64,000 nucleotides of DNA, taken from positions 9,968,717-10,032,716 of the forward strand of contig OY727098.1 of the NCBI GenBank assembly GCA_963402885.1, written 5' to 3'. This DNA is from Antedon bifida (Eukaryota > Echinodermata > Crinoidea > Comatulida > Antedonidae). The notes below the pieces were generated by a model. That model saw only the letters and a program-made list of their open reading frames with translations. It was not told where the DNA came from and did no database searches. Positions within the stretch are counted from its first letter, which is position 1. Every line of letters begins with the position of its first letter. Below are positions 11,600 to 21,329 of the stretch, piece by piece. The position numbers and the translations under genes are program-made.

Positions 11600-12575
11600 T
11601 GAATTTGTCAGGCATTGTGTTCAAAATGATTGGGAAGTATTCATACGATCAACCATGAAGTATTCTCCATGGATCAACACAATACAATCCTAATGAAAAC
11701 ATAGGTAAATGACTTTCGCTTAAATGCAAAGATTGCAAGAAAGAAATATTGTATTCACTAAATAAAATACCCTATCACTGTTTATTTAGATTTTTATACA
11801 ATGGCGTATCATAAAAGGTAATCGTTTACACTAAAAATAAAAATGTATTTCTATTTTTGATTTTATATTATAATGATAACAACGGATGAATGCGTAAATG
11901 GAAAGTTTATTTTGATAAAATCTCTTGATATCTTAATGAAAATATTTCACTCAATATTGTGTCCCAATAATTAGACCTAAGCTCATTCATTTCAATATGT
12001 TTTTTTGATAATAAGTAACAAAGTAGGTTTGTTCAAGTCGAGGCAGTCATACATTTAAAATAACTTAATGTTTATTTTTTTTAAATAATAGTTTCGCAAA
12101 AAGATATTAAAATAATTACGGGATTGTTTTCAGAATGCAAGAATCATAAAATTACGTTTGTTTAATGTTGATAGTTCAGGGTGATGATAGGTAATTTCTT
12201 TTTAAAGCAGAGGTTAAATCTTTTGATTGCACTACTGTATGCTTTTAGTAAATTACAAGATGCGCCATGCAATTGAATACTGCAGTCTGTGTTGCTGTCC
12301 TTGATTGTCCAAAATAATGTTTACTGAGTTCAATTGAGTTTCTAACAATTATATAAATAAACAACTGTAACTCATTTTGATTTTCTACTAGGGATAAAAA
12401 TGCCGGTGTTGATATTGGTGCTGACGTTTGCTGTAGTGTGTTTTTGTATCCACTGTCGATAAGAGCTTTACACGGCTTATGGATTCTTGTCGGATGACAA
12501 AGACGAGAGTTGTTTATTTATTTCGACTGGTATATTCATTCATATTCGTGTCTTTATTGCACTTTTCTTTGATGT
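11600..12575. other. No gene recognised
   Basis: AT-rich spacer; nothing supported. Confidence 0.5.
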
Positions 12576-12579
12576 TATG

Positions 12580-13440
12580 ACATGTCGTACACAGTTTGTT
12601 AGACTTGCTTCTCAGACCTTTTCAGACCTTATTTTCTCAAATACGGGAGGACCTCAAGGGACAGTGTGGGCTTCTTTTATTTACTGTATCTATACATCTG
12701 ATTACATATCCACCTCAAGTTTATGTCCTCTAGTGAAATATGCAGATGATTCTGCACAGATAGGCCTTCTGAATTCACTGAATGGATCTCTTCTGAAATA
12801 CAAGGCTGAGATTGTTGTTATTCAATATTGTAAGAACAATTTTCTAGAAATAAATGTAAATAAAACGAAGGAAATGATAATTGATTTCCGGAAAAAGAAA
12901 GAGCATCATGAACCAATATCTATACTAGACGATAATGTCGAAGTGGTTTGTACCTTTAAATATTTAGGCATCACATTTAACAATACATTGACTTGGTCTG
13001 ATCATATTGACACCCTGATAAAAAAGATAAATAGCAGGCTATATTGTCTTAGGAAAATGAACAATTTCAATGTGGACAAGAAGATCCTAATTATTTTTTA
13101 TAATGCTGTAATCTGCAGTATCTGGTCGTATTGTATAACAGCGTGGGGCGGTAATGTCGGGAAGGGAGATAAAGTAGAATTCACAGAATGGGAAGGAAGG
13201 TAGAGAGGATGGTCGGTCAGGGCTGGAGGTCGGTTGATGATGTCTATCACGACTGCGCCTTGGGTCGGGTACATTTGTGTCTGTCACGAAGGATGAAAGT
13301 CATCCTCTTTTCGAGAGGATAAACTGTCACCTGAATGTTATAGGTGGAAGATATCGTCTGCCGGCCTCCCGCACTGAACGATATCTTCTCTCCTTCCTTC
13401 CACAAGCCATTAAACTTTTTAACAAAAATTACAAACGATG
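12580..13440 (+). mobile_element. LINE reverse-transcriptase relic (jockey/CR1-L2-like)
   Basis: A 5'-truncated non-LTR retrotransposon. In order: the RT motif GGPQGTV (usually APQGxxL), the catalytic KYADDS, then NFLEINVNKTKEMIIDFRKK, YLGITFNNTLTWSDHID and INSRLYCLRKMNNFNV, matching palm and thumb of LINE RTs. The frame closes at 13203. A different frame then gives RMGRKVERM, WRSVDDVYHDCALGR and later HLNVIGGRYRLPASRTERY and FLPQAIKLFNKNYK, so at least one frameshift separates the RT from its C-terminus. Clade is not resolved. Confidence 0.85.
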
Positions 13441-13702
13441 AAAATAATAAGTGAAACATACTGTAAATAGTTCTGCATTTTATTGTTTATATAATGTTCT
13501 TTGCCTGATTTGTTTATATATATATATATATAAGTGGAAGATATCGTCTGCCGGCCTCCCGCACTGAACGATATCTTCTCTCCTTCCTTCCACAAGCCAT
13601 TAAACTTTTTAACAAAAATTACAAACGATGAAAATAATAAGTGAAACATACTGTAAATAGTTCTGCATTTTATTGTTTATATAATGTTCTTTGCCTGATT
13701 TG
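13344..13702 (+). repeat. 190-bp tandem duplication of the LINE 3' end
   Basis: The segment beginning gtggaagatatcgtctgccg at 13344 recurs at 13534 almost unchanged, through the LINE C-terminal codons and 3' UTR to ttgcctgattt. A short TA run sits at the junction. A third fragment (atgttctgtgcctgatttg) appears at about 13805. Two identical minus-strand open frames here are by-products of this duplication. Confidence 0.9.
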
Positions 13703-13822
13703 GTCGGTTGGGGCGACTTTTTCTCATTCTCACAGATTTCCTCATCTTTATCGTTTCAAATTAATTAATTAAATTTCAGTATATCACCGGGCGGTTTAGA
13801 ATTAATGTTCTGTGCCTGATTT
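13702..13822 (+). mobile_element. tRNA-derived SINE 3' portion
   Basis: Carries the family words ggttggggcgactttttctc, cacagatttcctcat, aattaattaaatttcag and caccgggcggtttagaatta. The same words occur at 24960-25056 (inverted), partly at 25241-25285, and in the 26.8-27.2 kb cluster. The tRNA-like head is missing here. Confidence 0.7.

Positions 13823-13873
<51 letters not shown>
13823..13873. repeat. TA microsatellite
   Basis: An uninterrupted TA run directly abutting the SINE/LINE tail. Confidence 0.95.
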
Positions 13874-13874
<1 letters not shown>

Positions 13875-14299
13875 AATATGTTTTATTGTAACGTAATTTC
13901 AATTGTTGTTTTTTAATGCAAGCAATGGAATTTCCAGAAATGGATAAGAATCAATTTTGAATTTTGACTTTTTGAATCTTTGAATTAGAATGACCGGTGG
14001 ATGGTTACTTTATTGATGGACATACTGCAGTAGTGTTTGTTTTAGCGTAGGACAGGTATCGTGTTCTTAGTTGGATAAATGTCCGTAAATTAATGATTTA
14101 GTTTCTTACGTTAGTGTCTGAGAGCGAGGAATATGTTTTACTTTCTTTATAGCAGTTCCGATGTACAGTATTCCTGTTTATAATTTCTTTTCCGGAGAAA
14201 CCTATTAGTATCTTTGAATGAAAGGCATCATCTGGTAACCAGCAACCGGATAAGTGTGAAATAAATTACGGTTGTGCCTTAGCTTCAAATCCCTTCTGT

Positions 14300-14672
14300 A
14301 TTTATAAATTTTATTTTATTTTAATTTTTTTTAAATTTATTTTATTCAATGGAAACCAACAGCGATAATTACCGCCACTACGGGTTTGATACAAAATTAA
14401 TTCTAACATTGATCAAGGGCTTCTCTCGTCCAATGCCCACCTTGACCAGAGGAAAGGCATGGGCCAATACGTCTGAGGCAGCTACTAAATGCAGGGGCTG
14501 CCATAAGAGTCAGCAGTGCTGATTTCAAATACCTAACGGGACCCCAGCTCCATATATAGCACCCGATATTCCCAGATGGTCTCCCATCCAAGCTCTAACC
14601 AGACTCCACGTTGCTTAACTTCGGTGATCTGACGAAAACCGGTGTTTCAACGTGATAAAGCCCGTATCAACG
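14300..14672 (-). mobile_element. 5S-rRNA-derived SINE
   Basis: Read on minus from about 14672, the sequence follows metazoan 5S rRNA: the segments accggttttcgtcagatcac, cgaagttaagcaacgtgg, ctggttagagcttggatggg, agaccatctgggaatatcgg and gtgct correspond to the internal control region (A box, intermediate element, C box). It then runs into about 200 bp of non-5S body and ends in an A-rich tail at 14300-14345. The body and tail argue for a SINE3/Deu-type retroposon rather than a 5S gene. Confidence 0.8.
14547..14672 (-). rRNA. 5S rRNA-like segment (SINE head)
   Basis: The 5S-homologous part of the element above. The central and 3' portions align best and the 5' end is diverged. Not expected to be ribosomal, because it reads directly into a SINE body and lacks a T-run terminator at the 5S end. 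Confidence 0.7.
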
Positions 14673-15297
14673 TGGTAAAGCCGTATAAATGTTGTTCTTG
14701 TAACTCCGTAGCAAAGCAACTGAATTTATAGGCCTATACATTAATAATATTAATCAATTGTTCTTGCAGTTAAAAAAAACTGAATTACAACAATCGTGAC
14801 AATTTATATAAATTGGATAAATAATATAATAACATTTAACATTAATATTAACATCTCCATTAATCAACAATATACAATTACAATTTAAAATATGCATTAT
14901 ATAATAAAATACAATTATCAAAACAGAAATTTGGAACTGTTTAGTATTGAATAATATTGCCCTGCGAATATGAATTGTAGTAAATTGCATTAGGCCCGGT
15001 TATTCAAAATATTTACGAGGTAGGGAATGGGGCTACGTTTGTATCGTTCTGTTTTGACACTGGGATCGTATGGTGTTTCCTATTTCTTAAATTGTACTTA
15101 TGGGTTTCTTCTCTTAGGGGTAGTAACCATTCTTTAAATTCAGAATTAAGTAAAGAAGTACCAAACTTAATACATATTTCGGTTCTTCATTCCTTAAGGG
15201 GTTATAATTTTAAGCTTTACATTGTAAACATACACTTTTTAACCTTGCAAGACGCAAGGCAAAAACCAAAAACCAGCTAATTACTGAACAATTTGCT

Positions 15298-15345
15298 ATT
15301 GGTAATCCTTGGCCACATAGTCTAAAGACATAAAATAAAATAAAA
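15298..15345 (+). repeat. Shared retroposon 3' tail, second copy
   Basis: Same ggtaatccttggccacata word and A/T-rich tail as at 3640-3720. The preceding ~270 bp (with the 15092-15280 frame) may be the 3' UTR of the parent element. Confidence 0.55.
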
Positions 15346-16230
15346 ACTTCTCTTTACAGATGACATAGCGATAAGTCTCATAATGAGGGATACCTCCTGA
15401 ATATCGTGAATCAATTGGAAAAATGTAGGTGCCTTTTCAGTCAGCAACAGAAAATCACAATCTTCCCTTCCCTTCAATCCAAATTGATGGCGTAACATCC
15501 AAAGTCAAAAAGCTTCAACTACCTTGAAAGCATAGGTTTAAATTACAACAGAGTTGATATAGAAACATAAAAAACCGAATTCATAAGGCATTTTCATCCT
15601 TCGAAAAGCTTGAAAAGCGCAATGGTCACATCTGGGATCCGACAGCCCACCGAAATATGTCTACAAAGCAGAGCATAATTATCCCTGCTTTATTATACTG
15701 AAACTAGTACATTATATCATTATGAAGTTGTCAGCAGTAGTTCAATAAGACACTTGAGGAAAATCATGTTTTATTACTGTGGCAGGGTAAAATTACAAAT
15801 GTAGAAATACTTGAAAGAGCTGGTATACGTGCAGCATGGATGCGACCCCAACACGTTCACAATTGAGATGGGATGAACATGTGTTCAGGATATTAGACAG
15901 ACATTATGTAGGGCCAACGGCGACCTTGCGACCCGACATAGAACAAACGTCATATCAAAGCCACACATATCAATATTGAAAACTGGGAAGAACTATAGCC
16001 TCAAACGACAGAACTGGAGCTATCAAGCAAGGAGTAGAAAAAAAGGACGCACAATATAGGCAGTAAGTCCAACACTGACAATTTTGATCATCTTTGTACA
16101 CACAATGATCTTTCAGCAACATTTCCTCTGCATGTTTGGCTGAAGCACACACAGATACCCAACTAGTCATCATCGGATACGATGGACGGCAAAAGAAGAA
16201 GACTCCATTGTCCTAAACATGTAGGACATA
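15345..16230 (+). mobile_element. Decayed LINE RT C-terminal relic
   Basis: Multi-frame remnants resemble the C-terminal third of the endonuclease-RT proteins ending in a zinc finger: FTDDIAIS (catalytic FADD region), SKVKKLQL (usually YLGS next), NRIHKAFSSFEKL, KYVYKAEHNYPCFIIL, LERAGIRAAWMRPQ, SQLRWDEHV, and near 16105 an ATFPLHVWLKHTQIP segment where a finger would lie. Numerous frameshifts and stops; clearly dead and old. Confidence 0.65.
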
Positions 16231-17819
16231 ATACAGCATTTCATTGTCGTCTGAGAAATTCCAAAGTATGTTAATATCAGTTCCGACTACAGAACAGCGA
16301 CAGTTGAATATTCTTGCAATCTCCTGTTGTTCAGTGTTTTTAATGTATTTATTTGTGGTGGAAAGAATGTTTGGTGGTTGGTCTTTAAGATGAACTGTTT
16401 TCTGGTGATGTAATTATAAATTGAAGTAAATATGATTGCATCCTCCCTGTAGCTCCTCTTACATCCCTGGAAAAGAAATTACATAAAACAATTAAATATC
16501 AAATATCACATTAAATATCCATCGGTAATAGGTTTTGTTTTACTCGTATAAAATTCGTTCTTGTGTAAGAATTTCGCCACTTTTAGAGAGAAAGAGAATC
16601 TCAATTGATGGCATAATGATTATGAACTTTAACTGTACAATAATGGATGAATACATTTTGAATTAGATACAATATAATCAGAATTAATCAAAAATAATCG
16701 ATATCCATGCAGTCGGAGAGAAATCGTTGATTACATGATTGAAGAACAACATGACATCAAAAGTACAAGTATCTCAGCTGAAATAAATTTCCATTATTTC
16801 ATTTGTAGACCAACATTATTGATTTATTATGTATTGTGATTGTTTTATTTAACGTTTTAGCATACCATCTTTCAGTATAGAAGATGATCAAAATGAATAG
16901 AAATTTCTTTTTATTTTATGCTAAAATACAAAAATTGATGGTAAATACCTTCTTGACAGTTTCGTTGTTCCTTACACGATCAGCTTGAAGAAAAATGACA
17001 ATCTGTAACTAGCCCTCTAGAGGGCCAATTCTTTATAATCACAGCAAAGGGCATAAAGGCCTATGTGACTCATTTGGTGTGCGCCTTCGTTTCGATTTAT
17101 AGAATTATTCTTATTCTCGTATCCACACTATATTGAAAAGGCTGCACACAATTGCGACCACCATTTAAATTCGTATTTTACCATTCACCATAAAACATTA
17201 TTATTACACTATAGTTGAAGGTGGAACGAAACGCTATCATTGAATGAATGAATGACTTATTACTCTTCGAAGAATGAAACTAAAATACGCTGTGTCAATA
17301 AAAGTCATTTCATAGAAATTTCAAATTACCCATTAGATCATAAATAACCAGTGTAAATGACAACAATATCGTACATAATGGCACATCAACTGGATTATGC
17401 TGTTTGGTTTCTAGCGGCAAGTTATTTATTAGATGAAACACTCATTTCCGTTATGATATATTCTTTTGAGACATAAGGTTTTTGAGAAATGATGTTAGAT
17501 TTTAATTCATCTTTTGTTATTTTTGAATATTTATATCGAAGCAAGTTTAATGACAATAATGATTAATGTATAGGCCTACAACAATATATTCTTTTATAAA
17601 CAGGGCTTACCAAGATTAAACTAAAACTTTGGATTATTACGACGTTATAGCCACGTCAGACAACGCCACGTATCAGCAAACGGGCGTCTGTGCTTATAAA
17701 CAAATAAAAGTAGTATACAAATAATGAATGTTATAAATGCGATGGTAAAAATAATTTCATGAGGTTAAAGATGAAATTTTATTTTACGAGGCGAAGGCGT
17801 GTGTTACACGGCTATAAAA
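16231..17819. other. No gene recognised
   Basis: AT-rich spacer with no supported feature. Confidence 0.5.
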
Positions 17820-17835
17820 ACAATCATTATTTGTT

Positions 17836-18064
17836 TTAGAGGAGAGAAAAGAGAGGCATCCAAATTAGAAGAAAAGGAGAGAAGAGAAACATTAGAGACA
17901 AACGAAAAAGAGAGGGAAGAAAAATAGAGAAACAAGGAGAGAAGAATTAAGGAGAAAAGAGATGAATTAAAAAGGGAAGAAAAAGAATGAAGAGAAACAT
18001 TAGAGAGAGAAGAACATGGAAAAAGGGAGACAGAAAGAGTGGGAACAAGAGAGAAGAGGCACAG
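17836..18064 (+). repeat. Polypurine (GA-rich) tract
   Basis: About 230 bases almost purely A and G on plus, with repeated gagagaagag-type words. The minus-strand Leu/Ser/Phe-rich frame here is a by-product. Such tracts can form triplex structures; no gene is implied. Confidence 0.85.
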
Positions 18065-18069
18065 CACAA

Positions 18070-19898
18070 GTACTTTCTTTTAACTAAGGATGTGGTATAT
18101 AAATGTGGGTAGATTTCAGAGTAATAGAAGTTTTAGTATAAATGGTATATTGTTTCTAACGGGTAATTAAAAAGTGAATGTTAGTCAAGGGGGACACTTT
18201 ATCAAAGTTCCAACCACAGTTATAATTTACACTTTATTTCTGCAGACCAACGGGTATATCTAATAGTGGAACCACAAAAATGTAGGATAGGCTAATTTTT
18301 GGCAACCAATGGGAATTCAGAATGTTTTTAGTTGTTTACTAAGATGCATACTAGCACACTTCATTGTTAAATTAGCCGTTCAATAGTTGTACAAACTTTT
18401 CAATCTACTCACCCAGCCATCCCCCGGCATCATCCAACACTTAACTTCAACACAGGCGCTATTCATATGTTACTCATTTTATTCGCTGATTTGGCTGGTA
18501 TAATTCTGGGGAATTATTTTTCCCCCAAATTCCACAATTTACCTAACGGATGTCACTTACATCCTTACCATTTTGATTTACTGGCTCCTGTGACAACACA
18601 CTGGACCTTTAATACAGCGATGTCATATGAGTGGTAGCCCACAAGAGGCCAAAATGTAGTTTATTAAGCTTTAGTAGTAGTATTTAGCATTGCTTGTACA
18701 GTAATAAATAGTAGTAAATAAATATTATGTATTGTTAAATATGTATACTCTGAATAAACTGGGGAAGCTCAACTTATTTTTGTTGTGTGTAAACTAGTTT
18801 TTATTTATTGTTACGTATATATGAAAGTGAATATAACATACATGCACTGTATTGAAACATTCATATTGCATTTGAGACGAACTTTAAAACATATGTTTCC
18901 TGAAAATATCGATTAAATAACATTCATTTTGTACGATACGGTAGCTGGTAGTTAGTAACATATTGGTTAAATACAAAATTCATACCTCTGAGGGTGTAGA
19001 AATCAAATATGTTGCCAAATCGGTACATCACATGATAGTAGGCTATGGTTATTTTTCAAAAAATAAAAAATTCTAATACTTTCTACTTTTGTGTCACATT
19101 CCAAATTTAGCAGGATTTCCCATCATGCTAGCAAAAGGTATTCATATTACATCGATCATTCGTATGATTGGTTATTTCAAAGACACATGATAAAAGCAGT
19201 TTTCAAAATTGTTCAGGGACAGATGTACTGCATGTTGTATTCTATGGTGTTGTCAAGTTCGCGGCATTTGCAACATAAGCCATTTACAACATACGGTATT
19301 GGCCTATGTATGATGGGTTTATACATTGGTAGATAGACAGGTAAGATGAAAAGATTTCTTTCATGATGAATTTGACTCAGTAACAATGTTGCAGATATGT
19401 AGGCTAAAATTGGATTGGGAGACTTGTTATCATCTTCTTCTATCTTTAAATATTGAGGTGCTGTTTGAATGGGGCTATTAACAGCTGATCTCAAAGCGAC
19501 ATTTTGAATGAGTTGCGAAGATTTTAAAACAGATAGAAAAAGCTTCTTTATTTTTGTGATGAATTGATGCCGATTATCCCGTTTAGGCTATGCTAGATTG
19601 GAAATTGTCATAAGCTCTACTAGCTAGCATATTGTGTGTCAGGTCCATCTAATGCATTATACAGTAACCAAGCTATTATAAGCATATGATTAAAGCCCCC
19701 ATACATACAGTCAGTTCAAGCAATGTTAGCTGTATTTGTACCATGAAAAATTATTTTGTAGTTTTAAAACTTCCGTAGAAAAAAAATGTTTTCATTTATA
19801 AAATGACAAAATAAATGGTTAAATTCAAATTTTTCAGAAGGACAATAGTATATCTTTAAAGTCTGTTTTGCTGCTGTTGATTTTTTCTCTTATTTCAG
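18070..19898. other. No gene recognised
   Basis: AT-rich sequence. AATAAA-type words near 18700-18765 could mark a 3' end, but no coding exon leads into them. Short frames at 19091-19336 and 19213-19494 overlap on opposite strands without support. Confidence 0.4.
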
Positions 19899-19938
19899 GA
19901 ATCAAAAAAGCATCATCATGATCATGTTTATCAGACAG
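19899..19938 (+). CDS. Possible 40-bp microexon
   Basis: A strong acceptor (tttttctcttatttcag) and a strong donor (CAG|gtaagt) bracket 40 bases. One frame reads ESKKHHHDHVYQT and all three are short enough to be open by chance. No partner exons were located. Confidence 0.3.
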
Positions 19939-20017
19939 GTAAGTCAAGACAAGTCGTCAGCTAATTGATAAACGTAATGTCAGGAGATATTACAATAATC
20001 AATATTAATTTGAAAAG

Positions 20018-20105
20018 TTAAATTAAATTAAATTTTATTTAACCACGGAGGCCAGATCAACACATGGTTGTTAGTCTACATACAATGTTCACAAAAATAA
20101 CTGCA
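20018..20105 (-). mobile_element. LINE/SINE 3' end with ATTTA-type tail
   Basis: Read on minus: a gatctggcctccgtggtt segment, then aaataaaatttaatttaatt. The simple pentanucleotide-like tail is typical of a retroposon 3' terminus. Little of the body is recognisable upstream. Confidence 0.5.
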
Positions 20106-20716
20106 AATAATAGTTCTAGTAATGTTTACTGTTTTATCATCAGTGTGAAACTTAAATTAAAGGGTTCAAGTTCAGTCTTATGATTTATTTATCTGAATGT
20201 ATCTGCAATGTAATATTATACAGTAATTTTATTATCCACACAATTCAATGCATTTTTGTTTGTGAATCAGTAAAGAAATAGAATAAGCTATTTTTATAAT
20301 AAAAGATTGCATTAATATAATATATGACCATGGGAAATAGGTATTGATTCACATTCAATGTAAAAAAAAGAAGAAATAAAGGGTTAAAATTATTTGTTTA
20401 AAATTAAACTTAAAGTATTTTGAAATGATACCAAGGTCTGTAAAAATATCAGCTACACAATAATTTGCCCGATGTAACAGGAATAGAAGTATCCAGCATT
20501 ATGAACAGTATAATTCAAATTGCATTTTCATAGCTACAATTAAATTGCTGCGTCTCACATTTTACACACTTAATTGTTGGTCACTGTAATTTGATTTCAT
20601 GTTTATATAGAATGTAAACTGTTATACAGACTCGTATATATTGGACACTAATGGTATCTGTAATTTAAGTCATAGAACCGAGACTACATTGAACAGATTG
20701 TTATTTTGAATATCTC

Positions 20717-21045
20717 ATGTTTTTATAGAAATTAAAGACATTATCTGATAATGTTACTGTGGACGTTAACAAGTCGAATAAAAGAAACAGAATATTTGTG
20801 TTTCCACAACGTCAAAATCCTTTGTATAAATGTTAATATAAATACGTTGTTAGTGCGTTATATAAACGTTATTGTAGACGTTTTAAATATGTCTCAAGTA
20901 CGTTATTTTTAAACGTTATTGCGGACGTTAAAGTCGTATAAAATAATTCACATTTTCGTGTTCCCGCAACGTTCACGTTTTCATAACCAAACAAATAACG
21001 TAATCATAACGTTACCAACACGTCTAGGCCTAATTGTTAGCTGGG
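20717..21045. repeat. ACGTT-rich non-autonomous element
   Basis: Dense ACGTT/AACGTT words (near 20763, 20810, 20843, 20866, 20878, 20903, 20916, 20930 and onward). It is preceded by the word tgtttttatagaaattaaag, which also precedes the AACGTT array at 50.9-51.66 kb. Likely two members of one DNA-transposon-derived family with subterminal repeats; ends not defined. Confidence 0.5.
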
Positions 21046-21084
21046 AAGTTACGTAAAGGGCTAACTTTCAATGATGTATAGTGA

Positions 21085-21300
21085 GTGAGTGGAATATCGG
21101 CCAGTCCTCGAAGCTCCCTCACTCCATAGTTCTGTTGGTAGAACGAGTACTTCTCGGATAAGGACTATAAACGGTAGGTCCAGTGTACACATCTAGCTCA
21201 TGTGCACTTTAAAGAAGGACATCTTTCGAAACGAGTATTGGTTACCCCGATGTATTATTAGGCTACACACAAAGTCATTGTCACACACAGCCACTCATCA
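21085..21300 (+). mobile_element. SINE with conserved core, second copy
   Basis: A tRNA-like A-box word (tagttctgttggtagaacg) is followed by ggataaggactataaacgg, ggtccagtgtacacat, ctcatgtgcactttaaagaa, catctttcgaaacgag and ggttacccc. Core words match the minus-strand SINE at 11391-11590. The LINE at 21.3 kb begins just downstream. Confidence 0.65.
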
Positions 21301-21329
21301 TAACCGGGCCATATGCATAACGCGCATTC

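Noticed and set aside
13247-13649. Two identical minus-strand frames as a gene pair
   Set aside because: They are antisense to the LINE C-terminus and identical only because of the 190-bp duplication.
14403-14591. Minus frame of 62 codons over the 5S-like region
   Set aside because: It overlaps the 5S-derived head and SINE body; an RNA-derived origin explains the sequence better.
17804-18067. Leu/Ser/Phe-rich minus frame as a membrane protein
   Set aside because: It is the complement of a polypurine tract.
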